DNA of 64,000 nt, from assembly GCF_011392075.1 (NCBI RefSeq), contig NZ_JAAJBV010000007.1, forward strand, positions 113,241 to 177,240, given 5' to 3'. The position numbers and the translations under genes were made by a program. The notes under the pieces are model-generated. The model was not told where the DNA came from and searched no databases. It was given only the letters and a program-made list of their open reading frames with translations. The DNA comes from Flavobacterium celericrescens (GTDB lineage: Bacteria; Bacteroidota; Bacteroidia; Flavobacteriales; Flavobacteriaceae). Positions 8,066 through 14,958 of the stretch are shown here, one piece after another (position 1 is the stretch's first letter; each line of letters begins with the position of its first letter).

Positions 8066-9628
8066 ATGCCACGCGAATTTCAATTTCAGGTTTCACCCGA
8101 AGTAGCTGCAAACGAAAGTTTGTTAGCTCAACATGTAGCTAAGTTATTTCAAGTAAGCTCAAAAGATATTCAAAAAGTTGTGGTCTTAAAACGTTCGATT
8201 GATGCACGTCAGAAAGCTATTAAAATGAATATAAAAGCGAATGTTTTTTTGGTTGGTGAAGAATATGTTGACTCAAAAATCGAATTGCCAGATTACCCTA
8301 ATGTATCTAGCAAACAAGAGGTTATTATTGTTGGTGCTGGTCCTGCTGGATTATTCGCTGCTTTGCAATTAATTGAATTGGGTTTAAAACCAATTGTTTT
8401 AGAACGAGGTAAAGATGTACGTGGTCGTCGTCGCGATTTAAAAGCAATCAATCGTGATGGAATTGTAAATGAAGATTCCAATTATTGTTTTGGAGAAGGT
8501 GGAGCAGGAACCTATTCTGATGGAAAATTATATACGCGTTCTAAAAAACGTGGTGATGTAGACCGAATTTTAGCACTTTTGGTTGGTTTTGGAGCTACTC
8601 CAGATATTTTAGTAGAAGCACATCCACACATTGGGACTAATAAATTACCTCAAATTATCCAAGATATTCGAGAAAAAATCATCGCTTGTGGCGGTCAAGT
8701 ATTGTTTGAAACTAGAGTGACTGATTTTATAGTAAAAAACAACGAAATGCAAGGTGTTGTTGTTCAAAATGGTGATGTCATTTCGGCGAATAAAGTCATT
8801 TTAGCAACTGGACATTCAGCGCGTGATATTTTTGAATTATTACATAAAAAAAATATTTTTATTGAAGCGAAACCTTTTGCTTTAGGAGTTCGTGCAGAAC
8901 ATCCACAAGAATTAATTGACCAAATTCAATACTCGTGTGATTTCAGAGGAGATTATTTACCACCAGCACCATATTCTATTGTAAAACAAGTAAATGGTCG
9001 TGGTATGTATTCGTTTTGTATGTGTCCAGGTGGTGTTATTGCACCTTGTGCGACGGCTCCAGGAGAAGTGGTTACTAATGGTTGGTCTCCTTCCAAACGC
9101 GATCAAGCCACAGCGAATTCTGGAATTGTAGTGGAATTGAAATTGGAAGATTTTAAACCTTATGAAAAATTCGGACCGTTAGCAGGAATGGAATTTCAAA
9201 AAAGTATCGAACAAAAAGCATGGTATTTGGCAGGTTCAACCCAAAAAGTTCCAGCTCAAAGAATGGTTGATTTTACTCAAAATAAAGTTTCGGCAGCTAT
9301 TCCAAAAACTTCTTATGTTCCGGGAACTACTTCAATAGAAATGGGACAAGTTTTTCCTGGATTTTTAACCCAAATTATGCGCGAAGGTTTTGTTCAATTC
9401 GGAAAATCAATGCGAGGTTACATGACGAATGAAGCGATTTTACATGCTCCAGAAAGCAGAACTTCTTCACCTGTGCGAATTCCAAGAGATAATTTTTCAT
9501 TGGAACACGTTCAAATCAAAGGTTTATACCCTTGTGGAGAAGGAGCAGGTTATGCAGGAGGTATTATTTCAGCCGCAATTGATGGTGAAAAATGTGCTTT
9601 AAAAATTGCAGAGAGTTTGGTGAAATAA
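8066..9628 (+). CDS. FAD-dependent dehydrogenase, COG2509 family
   Basis: A 520-residue cytoplasmic flavoprotein. The Rossmann FAD-binding motif GAGPAG is at about 90-95, followed by LIELGLKPIVLERG. A short N-terminal domain of about 80 residues precedes it. Later motifs GEGGAGTYSDGKLYTR, PCGEGAGYAGGIISAAIDG and a cysteine-containing loop (MCPGG) are typical of COG2509 enzymes, which resemble HI0933-like and geranylgeranyl-reductase flavoproteins. The reaction is not established. It is transcribed alone and ends in a hairpin. Confidence 0.85.
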   Translation: MPREFQFQVSPEVAANESLLAQHVAKLFQVSSKDIQKVVVLKRSIDARQKAIKMNIKANVFLVGEEYVDSKIELPDYPNVSSKQEVIIVGAGPAGLFAALQLIELGLKPIVLERGKDVRGRRRDLKAINRDGIVNEDSNYCFGEGGAGTYSDGKLYTRSKKRGDVDRILALLVGFGATPDILVEAHPHIGTNKLPQIIQDIREKIIACGGQVLFETRVTDFIVKNNEMQGVVVQNGDVISANKVILATGHSARDIFELLHKKNIFIEAKPFALGVRAEHPQELIDQIQYSCDFRGDYLPPAPYSIVKQVNGRGMYSFCMCPGGVIAPCATAPGEVVTNGWSPSKRDQATANSGIVVELKLEDFKPYEKFGPLAGMEFQKSIEQKAWYLAGSTQKVPAQRMVDFTQNKVSAAIPKTSYVPGTTSIEMGQVFPGFLTQIMREGFVQFGKSMRGYMTNEAILHAPESRTSSPVRIPRDNFSLEHVQIKGLYPCGEGAGYAGGIISAAIDGEKCALKIAESLVK

Positions 9629-9630
9629 AA

Positions 9631-9656
9631 AAAATCACAGTTCTCACCGTGATTTT
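9631..9656 (+). terminator. Hairpin terminator between convergent genes
   Basis: AAAATCAC pairs with GTGATTTT around a ten-base loop. It lies between the convergent flavoprotein and cold-shock genes and can act in both directions. Confidence 0.6.
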
Positions 9657-9678
9657 ATATTTATGTTGTTATAAAAAA

Positions 9679-10125
9679 TTATATTTTTTTAACTCTAACA
9701 GCATTCATTCCTTTAGCTCCTTTTTCTAACTCATAAGTTACTAAATTTCCTTCTTTTACATCGTCTAATAAACCACTGATGTGAACAAAGTATTTTTCGC
9801 CCGTTTCAACTTCTTTGATAAATCCAAAACCTTTTGATTCGTTGAAAAAATCTATTGTTCCTCTACGTTCAGCTGGTGTTTCTTCAGTTTCTGTTCTTCT
9901 TGATATTCCAATTTCGATGCTTTCTACATCTACAATGATTTTTTTAGCAGGGTCTGGTGGCGTATTTGTTAAGTGACCATTTTCATCAACATACACATAA
10001 ATATCGTCACCCGACAATTTTGGATTTGCTTTTCGAGCTTCCTTTTTTTCTTGTTTTTCTTTCTTTTTCTTTGCTCTTAGTTTCTCTTGTTCTTTTTTGT
10101 TAAAAGTTTCCTGTGGTCTAGCCAT
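9679..10125 (-). CDS. Cold-shock-domain protein with charged N-terminal tail
   Basis: A 148-residue protein. The C-terminal ~65 residues form a cold-shock domain with the RNA-binding motifs KGFGFI (RNP1) and YFVHIS (RNP2-like), so it should bind single-stranded RNA or DNA. The first ~45 residues are a highly charged Lys/Glu helix, followed by a linker with the sequence DDIYVYVDENGHLTN. This tailed form is about twice the length of CspA and is common in flavobacteria. It is transcribed alone from a long leader; a TACTTTTG element lies on the minus strand at 10263-10270, about 140 bases upstream. A long leader would fit thermosensitive control of the CspA type, but this is inference. Confidence 0.85.
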   Translation of the reverse strand: MARPQETFNKKEQEKLRAKKKKEKQEKKEARKANPKLSGDDIYVYVDENGHLTNTPPDPAKKIIVDVESIEIGISRRTETEETPAERRGTIDFFNESKGFGFIKEVETGEKYFVHISGLLDDVKEGNLVTYELEKGAKGMNAVRVKKI

Positions 10126-10426
10126 TAAATGTAATTCGTAATTTAAATTAATAATATGTTAAAAGTATAAGGATAAAAACACACAAGCGAATTAAACAAA
10201 AATGTATAAAGTACTTTGAGTCAAAGTTTTGCAAGAAGAAATTAATATCTTTACCAATGCTACAAAAGTAGTCAAAATATGCTATACTTTTTCATTTTGG
10301 CACTTTCTTTTATGTTTTACTTTTTAAGATGCGTTTTGATTCAACATAAGTTAAACTTTTCACAAACGATAAAACCACTTTAATATCCTTACTTTTTTCG
10401 TATTTTTGACAAGTATATAAAAAGTT
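10126..10426. other. Intergenic region between divergent csp and idi
   Basis: About 300 bases without a gene. It holds the presumed long csp leader with a minus-strand TACTTTTG (10263-10270) and the idi promoter element at 10401. No ORF, RNA gene or notable repeat was seen. Confidence 0.5.
10401..10408 (+). promoter_or_regulatory. Candidate promoter -7 element of idi
   Basis: TATTTTTG fits TAnnTTTG and lies 18 bases before the idi ATG, so the leader would be very short. Confidence 0.5.
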
Positions 10427-10954
10427 ATGAAAGAAGAACAAGTAATATTAGTGAATAAAAATGATGAGCCAATTGGACTAATGAACAAGATGGAAGCACA
10501 TGAAAAAGCAGTTTTACATAGAGCTTTTTCTGTTTTTATTTTGAATGATAAAAATGAAGTGATGTTGCAACAACGTGCGCATCATAAATATCATTCTCCA
10601 TTGTTATGGACCAATACTTGTTGTAGTCATCAGCGTGCTGGTGAAACTAATATTGAAGCGGGAAAACGTCGTTTGTTTGAAGAAATGGGGTTTGAAGTGG
10701 AGCTGAAAGAATTATTTCATTTTATATACAAAGCACCATTTGATAATGGTTTAACCGAACACGAGTTGGATCATGTGATGATAGGTTATTATAACGGAGA
10801 ACCTATTATTAATGATGATGAAGTAGAAAGTTGGAAATGGATGAAGATTGAAGCAATTAAAGATGATATGGTTCAAAATCCAGTAATTTATACGGTTTGG
10901 TTTAAAATAATTTTTGATGAGTTTTATCATTATTTAGAAGATCATAAACTCTAA
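10427..10954 (+). CDS. idi: Isopentenyl-diphosphate delta-isomerase, type I
   Basis: A 175-residue Nudix-fold enzyme that interconverts isopentenyl and dimethylallyl diphosphate for isoprenoid synthesis. The catalytic cysteine lies in WTNTCCSH (C66 by alignment with E. coli Idi) and the acid residue in TEHELDHV (E113). The Nudix-like segment AGKRRLFEEMGF is present. Length is normal for bacterial type I enzymes. It appears to lead an operon with the pterin synthase and peroxiredoxin genes (gaps of 49 and 2 bases), though no pathway obviously joins them. Confidence 0.95.
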   Translation: MKEEQVILVNKNDEPIGLMNKMEAHEKAVLHRAFSVFILNDKNEVMLQQRAHHKYHSPLLWTNTCCSHQRAGETNIEAGKRRLFEEMGFEVELKELFHFIYKAPFDNGLTEHELDHVMIGYYNGEPIINDDEVESWKWMKIEAIKDDMVQNPVIYTVWFKIIFDEFYHYLEDHKL

Positions 10955-11003
10955 ATTTCCAAGCCACTAATTCTGAATTCAAATTTCTAAATTTTAAATT
11001 ACC

Positions 11004-11414
11004 ATGAGAGTAACTGTTTCAAGAAAAGCCCATTTTAATGCCGCTCATCGATTGTATCGAAAAGATTGGTCTATGGAAAAAAATCAGGAAGTTTTTGGAA
11101 AATGTAACAACCCAAATTTTCATGGCCATAATTACGAATTGATTGTTTCGGTAACTGGTGAAGTTGATGCAGCAACAGGTTATGTTATTGATACTAAAGT
11201 TTTGTCTGATTTGATTAAAGAGCATATTGAAGAAGCATTTGATCATAAAAACTTGAACGAAGATGTTCCTGAGTTTAAGGAATTGAATCCTACAGCCGAA
11301 CATATTGCTTACATTATTTGGAATAAACTTAGAGGTTTAATTACTTTAGATAAAGAGTTAGAAATTACTTTATACGAAACACCAAGAAACTTTGTAATCT
11401 ATAAAGGAAACTAA
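11004..11414 (+). CDS. 6-pyruvoyl-tetrahydropterin / 6-carboxytetrahydropterin synthase family
   Basis: A 136-residue T-fold enzyme acting on dihydroneopterin triphosphate. The zinc histidines are H15 (FNAAH), H40 and H42 (FHGHNY), and C34 is the catalytic cysteine in FGKCNNPN. This C-x5-HGH spacing resembles true PTPS enzymes of tetrahydrobiopterin synthesis as much as QueD of queuosine synthesis, so I leave the symbol blank. It lies between idi and a peroxiredoxin gene, two bases from the latter. No other queuosine gene is nearby. Confidence 0.88.
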   Translation: MRVTVSRKAHFNAAHRLYRKDWSMEKNQEVFGKCNNPNFHGHNYELIVSVTGEVDAATGYVIDTKVLSDLIKEHIEEAFDHKNLNEDVPEFKELNPTAEHIAYIIWNKLRGLITLDKELEITLYETPRNFVIYKGN

Positions 11415-11416
11415 TT

Positions 11417-11869
11417 ATGGCAATTCAAATAGGAGACAAGTTACCACATTTTATAGCTGTTAAACAAGATGGAAGTACTTTTGATTCTAATTCTATACAA
11501 AACAAACCAGTTGTAATTTATTTTTATCCAAAAGACAATACACCAGGTTGTACCACACAAGCCTGCAGTTTTAGAGATGCCTACCAAGATTTTCAAGATT
11601 TGGGTGCAGAAGTTATCGGTGTAAGCGGAGATTCGGTTATTTCGCATCAAAATTTTCAGCAAAAATTCAAGTTGCCGTTCATCTTACTCTCAGATGCTAA
11701 TAGGGAATTGCGTAAGTTATTTGGAGTTCCTACTGCGCTTTTTGGTTTAATTCCAGGGAGAGTAACGTATGTTTTTGATGCTTATGGAAAATGCATCTAT
11801 ATATTTGATAGTATGAAAGCTAAAAATCATATTGCGAATGCATTAATTACACTTCAATCTATTAAATAA
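11417..11869 (+). CDS. bcp: Peroxiredoxin, Bcp/PrxQ type
   Basis: A 150-residue thiol peroxidase that reduces hydrogen peroxide and organic hydroperoxides in the cytoplasm. The peroxidatic C45 and resolving C50 sit in NTPGCTTQACSF, the spacing of alpha-helix-type atypical two-Cys PrxQ/Bcp. The family PKDNTPGC motif is intact. It starts two bases after the pterin synthase stop and is the last gene of that operon. No signal peptide. Confidence 0.9.
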   Translation: MAIQIGDKLPHFIAVKQDGSTFDSNSIQNKPVVIYFYPKDNTPGCTTQACSFRDAYQDFQDLGAEVIGVSGDSVISHQNFQQKFKLPFILLSDANRELRKLFGVPTALFGLIPGRVTYVFDAYGKCIYIFDSMKAKNHIANALITLQSIK

Positions 11870-11935
11870 AGCATTACCAATAGCAGTTATAATTAACTAT
11901 AAATTTTGCATCTTTGCAATCTTATTATATTGACA

Positions 11936-12895
11936 ATGAAGTTTTATCCATTAACTTTTACACCTATTTTGAAAGACCGTATTTGGGGCGGAACTAAATT
12001 GAAAACTTATCTAAATAAGTCAATTATTTCTGAAACTACAGGCGAAAGTTGGGAAATATCAACAGTTCCTAACGATGTGAGTGTAGTAAATAATGGTGCT
12101 TTTGAAGGTAAAAACATCAATGAAATCATCGATTTATATCCTGCAGAAATATTAGGAAAGGAAGTTGTTGCTCGTTTTGGGAAGCAATTTCCATTGTTGT
12201 TTAAATTCATAGATGCCAAAGAGGATTTATCCATACAATTGCATCCCAATGATGAATTAGCCAAAGAGCGTCATGATTCATTTGGTAAAACTGAAATGTG
12301 GTATGTAATGCAAGCCGATGCATCTTCTCGTTTAGTAGTTGGATTTAAAAATGATTCTAATCAACAAGAATATTTAGAAAAATTAGCAACTAAAGATTTG
12401 GTTTCTTTATTAAATGAATATCCAGTTAAAAGAGGCGATGTTTTTTTTCTAGAAACAGGAACTATTCATGCAATTGGAGCTGGAGTTGTAGTGGCCGAAA
12501 TTCAGCAGACTAGTGATATTACCTATCGAATTTATGATTGGGACAGGGTTGATAGTCATGGAAATGGAAGAGAATTGCATACGGAATTAGCTTTAGATGC
12601 AATTAATTATCAGATTACGGCATCTAAGGTAGATTATATAGAGCAAACAAATCAAGCAGCTAAAGTGGTTGATTGTCCTTATTTTGTTACAAATATTGTG
12701 GCTTTGCAAGACCATTTTATTTGGAAAAAAACTAAAGAATCTTTTACTGTTTTTATGTGTACCAATGGTCAATTTGAATTGATTTTGAATGGTGAAATTA
12801 TGCGTTTTCAAATGGGCGATACGATTTTGATTCCTGCAATTATAGATCATTTGACTTTAAAAGGTAAAGCGACAATATTAGAAATTTCGATATAA
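11936..12895 (+). CDS. manA: Mannose-6-phosphate isomerase, class I
   Basis: A 319-residue zinc-dependent cupin that interconverts fructose-6-phosphate and mannose-6-phosphate, feeding GDP-mannose and glycan synthesis. The metal motif SIQLHPND (about 99-106), KTEMWYV (about 118-124) and the later GTIHAIGAG are present. An in-frame start 30 bases upstream exists, but MKFYPLTFTPILKDRIWGG at 11936 matches how family members begin. It is 66 bases after the peroxiredoxin gene and may have its own promoter. Confidence 0.93.
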   Translation: MKFYPLTFTPILKDRIWGGTKLKTYLNKSIISETTGESWEISTVPNDVSVVNNGAFEGKNINEIIDLYPAEILGKEVVARFGKQFPLLFKFIDAKEDLSIQLHPNDELAKERHDSFGKTEMWYVMQADASSRLVVGFKNDSNQQEYLEKLATKDLVSLLNEYPVKRGDVFFLETGTIHAIGAGVVVAEIQQTSDITYRIYDWDRVDSHGNGRELHTELALDAINYQITASKVDYIEQTNQAAKVVDCPYFVTNIVALQDHFIWKKTKESFTVFMCTNGQFELILNGEIMRFQMGDTILIPAIIDHLTLKGKATILEISI

Positions 12896-12899
12896 TGTA

Positions 12900-12928
12900 T
12901 TGAGAACAAAATATATTATGTAATTTTG
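12900..12928 (+). promoter_or_regulatory. Promoter of the 89-residue protein gene
   Basis: TTG at 12900-12902, an 18-base spacer and TAATTTTG at 12921-12928 match the Bacteroidota promoter pattern. The ATG follows at 12953. Confidence 0.6.
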
Positions 12929-12952
12929 CATTAAATTTTAAATAAATAAAAA

Positions 12953-13222
12953 ATGGCAAGCGTTAAAAACTTGAAAAAAGAAATCAACTATGTTTTAGGT
13001 GATATTGTAAATATCGTTTATGTATGGGAAATGACTACAGTAGGAAAACCAACTGAAGCTTCTGATAAATTAGTTGATGAAATCTACGAAACTTTTGATT
13101 CTTTAATGACAAGAGCAAATCAAAAAGACGTTGAGAGCAAAAAAGCACATTTTAAACAAATTCGTAAAGATTACGAAGCGGCTGCTAATCAATTTGTTGC
13201 GAAAATAAACGAATTAAACTAA
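12953..13222 (+). CDS. Conserved hypothetical protein, 89 residues
   Basis: A small helical soluble protein starting MASVKNLKKEINYVLGD, probably a two- or three-helix bundle with Lys/Glu-rich helices (SKKAHFKQIRKDYEAAANQF). I recognise it only as a flavobacterial protein of unknown role. It has its own good promoter and is followed by tRNA-Thr. A strong promoter and a compact charged structure suggest an abundant protein, which is inference. Confidence 0.75.
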   Translation: MASVKNLKKEINYVLGDIVNIVYVWEMTTVGKPTEASDKLVDEIYETFDSLMTRANQKDVESKKAHFKQIRKDYEAAANQFVAKINELN

Positions 13223-13251
13223 AAAAAATGCAATAAAAAGTGCAGATTTTT

Positions 13252-13282
13252 TTTGGAAATTTAAAATTCAGAATTATATTTG
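13252..13282 (+). promoter_or_regulatory. Promoter of tRNA-Thr
   Basis: TTTG (13252-13255), a 19-base spacer and TATATTTG (13275-13282) give a near-perfect Bacteroidota promoter, ending 15 bases before the tRNA. Confidence 0.75.
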
Positions 13283-13297
13283 CACCGCATTAGAGTT

Positions 13298-13371
13298 GCC
13301 GGTGTAGCTCAGCTGGCTAGAGCAGCTGATTTGTAATCAGCAGGTCGTGGGTTCGAGTCCCTCCATCGGCT
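13298..13371 (+). tRNA. tRNA-Thr (anticodon UGU)
   Basis: A 74-base cloverleaf without encoded CCA. The acceptor stem pairs GCCGGTG with CATCGGC, the D stem GCTC with GAGC, and the anticodon stem GCTGA with TCAGC. The loop TTTGTAA gives anticodon TGT, which reads ACA and other ACN threonine codons. The T arm contains GTTCGAGTCC with one mismatch in the stem. A promoter lies upstream and a terminator ten bases after the end. Confidence 0.97.
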
Positions 13372-13380
13372 CTAATTAAA

Positions 13381-13409
13381 ACCATCACTTAAAAAGTGAT
13401 GGTTTTTTT
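13381..13409 (+). terminator. Rho-independent terminator of tRNA-Thr
   Basis: ACCATCACTT pairs with AAGTGATGGT around a three-base loop and runs into a T tract. Confidence 0.85.
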
Positions 13410-13449
13410 GTTTTGTGACTTCTGTACTTGATTTAGAATCTTTTGTATT

Positions 13450-13473
13450 GCTTGCGCGAGCGTCACGCTTGTG
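13450..13473 (-). repeat. Palindromic interspersed repeat, copy 1
   Basis: The minus strand reads CACAAGCGTGACGCTCGCGC plus AAGC. It matches the plus-strand element at 13517-13540 at 19 of 24 positions and has an internal AGCG/CGCT hairpin. Both are GC-rich islands in AT-rich DNA. Confidence 0.7.
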
Positions 13474-13516
13474 CGCATAAAGTATAATGTGTGTTTTGAA
13501 TATTTGAAATTGTAGT

Positions 13517-13540
13517 CACGAGCAAGATGCTCGCGCTAGC
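13517..13540 (+). repeat. Palindromic interspersed repeat, copy 2
   Basis: CACGAGCAAGATGCTCGCGC plus TAGC, with an internal GAGC/GCTC hairpin. It is inverted relative to copy 1 and separated from it by 43 bases. Confidence 0.7.
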
Positions 13541-13552
13541 GGTGAGAAATAT

Positions 13553-14005
13553 TTAGGTTTTACATTTTTTACTCTTAAGTAGTAAATCGTTAAAAAACAG
13601 GAATAGCAAAAAATGAATAAAATTAATACCAAATAAAAAATTACTATCTAAATTAAAGGTGTTTACATATAAAATGACATTATAAGGTAGTGCTGAAAAT
13701 CTTGAGCTTAAATTTCCATCGTTAAAAATATAAAAAGATATTTCTGGACCAAGTAAGAATTTGTATGAAAGACCATAAAAAACAAAAGTAATTATTTGAA
13801 AAAAATTAGATAGAATTAGAAAAGACAAAGCTATTTTAATAGCTTTATTAAGTTGATACAGCAAAATAGAAATGATACTTAAAAGACTATAAAAGAAAAA
13901 AAATAAAGTATTAAATTTTAAATCCAATTGAAAAAGACTAATTAAACTAGGAATTAAACATATGATATGTATAATTAAATAGTATATAATAATTGCTTTT
14001 CTCAT
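13553..14005 (-). CDS. Hypothetical membrane protein, 150 residues
   Basis: A very hydrophobic protein rich in Phe, Leu and Ile, with about four predicted membrane helices and a short basic C-terminus (LLLKSKKCKT). No family recognised. It is a single minus-strand gene whose end lies beside the inverted palindromes at 13450-13540. Its strong AT-rich composition and odd neighbourhood suggest an accessory gene. The open frame is clean and the gene does not overlap others. Confidence 0.6.
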   Translation of the reverse strand: MRKAIIIYYLIIHIICLIPSLISLFQLDLKFNTLFFFFYSLLSIISILLYQLNKAIKIALSFLILSNFFQIITFVFYGLSYKFLLGPEISFYIFNDGNLSSRFSALPYNVILYVNTFNLDSNFLFGINFIHFLLFLFFNDLLLKSKKCKT

Positions 14006-14074
14006 TTAATAGGTTTATTTATAGTTAATAGTAAAAATAGTCTATTTGTATTGCATTTCAAATTATGATTAAAA

Positions 14075-14110
14075 GTAAAAAACCACAACGAATAAGTTGT
14101 GGTTTTTTAC
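14075..14110 (-). terminator. Terminator of the DUF4369 lipoprotein gene
   Basis: AACCACAAC pairs with GTTGTGGTT around a short loop, with A/T runs on both sides. On the minus strand it directly follows the gene ending at 14117. Confidence 0.8.
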
Positions 14111-14116
14111 TTTTAA

Positions 14117-14836
14117 TTATTTTTCAGTAGTTTTTCTTTCTTTTATATATTCAGTAAGCATTTTGCCATATTTTGATTTGGCTACATCGGGTTTCATGCT
14201 TTTTTGAATGGTGTCTAAGTAAGTAATATTTATATTAGCAATTTCAGAAAGTGCTAAATAAGGCGCAATTGCATTATCGCTATGATTTACTGCAAAATTT
14301 GCTGTATATCTGTATTTTCTTTTCAAAAGATTTTGGTAAGCGGTTTCAATACTGTCAGAAGTGGCTTGATTTGGTTTCAATTCGTTTTTTAAACGCTTTT
14401 CTATTAATGTTAAGTTTTCTTCGTTAAAACGACGGTTAATTTTATTGAATTCTACCCATAAATCGTGACTTTTTGAACCTGTAATTTTAGCCCCAGCAAA
14501 AAATTCTTTTAATGTAGTTTCAATTTGTATGTTTCCTGGTTCTGCAAAAAACATCAGGTTATTGTCTATTGAATTAGTTTGACCTCTATCTAAAAACAAG
14601 TAAAGCATTTCTGGACTTTCTAATTTGATATTACTTTCAAATTTAGAATCTCCTTTGATAATAATACTGTCTAAAATCACTAAAGCAGAATCTTGAATTT
14701 TTTGAATGTATAATTTACCTTGACCTAATCCTTCTACATTTCCTGTGATATGTACATTTTCTCCTTCTGCTCCGTCTTTCTTTTCACAAGATATGAACGC
14801 TATTATTATAAGTAATGATAATACTATTTTCTTCAT
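14117..14836 (-). CDS. DUF4369-domain lipoprotein
   Basis: A 239-residue lipoprotein with the signal lipobox AFISC. The DUF4369 domain occupies about residues 25-120 (VHITGNVEGLGQGKLYIQKI ... MLYLFLDRGQTNSIDNNLMF), a beta-rich module that in many Bacteroidota proteins precedes a thioredoxin/TlpA domain. Here the thioredoxin part is absent and a helical C-terminal half ends in KERKTTEK. It may be an N-domain-only relative of the thiol-disulfide lipoproteins. Own promoter region and terminator. Function unknown. Confidence 0.8.
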   Translation of the reverse strand: MKKIVLSLLIIIAFISCEKKDGAEGENVHITGNVEGLGQGKLYIQKIQDSALVILDSIIIKGDSKFESNIKLESPEMLYLFLDRGQTNSIDNNLMFFAEPGNIQIETTLKEFFAGAKITGSKSHDLWVEFNKINRRFNEENLTLIEKRLKNELKPNQATSDSIETAYQNLLKRKYRYTANFAVNHSDNAIAPYLALSEIANINITYLDTIQKSMKPDVAKSKYGKMLTEYIKERKTTEK

Positions 14837-14869
14837 TTTAAATTTTTTATTTTAAGTTCGCAAAGTAAA

Positions 14870-14905
14870 TAAAAAATCCTCAAAATACACTGTACTTTGA
14901 GGATT
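14870..14905 (-). terminator. Terminator of the M61 peptidase gene
   Basis: AATCCTCAAA pairs with TTTGAGGATT, and on the minus strand the hairpin is followed by a T run. It lies between the M61 gene and the DUF4369 gene. Confidence 0.8.
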
Positions 14906-14958
14906 CTATTTTTAATTCCAAGAGTAAACACTAATTAGAAATTTAAAAGTCTGTAATT

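Noticed and set aside
11906..11935. Upstream start for manA giving ten extra residues
   Set aside because: The added MHLCNLIILT is not found in family members; the ATG at 11936 begins the normal sequence.
13222..13297. Riboswitch or small RNA before tRNA-Thr
   Set aside because: Only the tRNA promoter is visible there; no conserved aptamer pattern.
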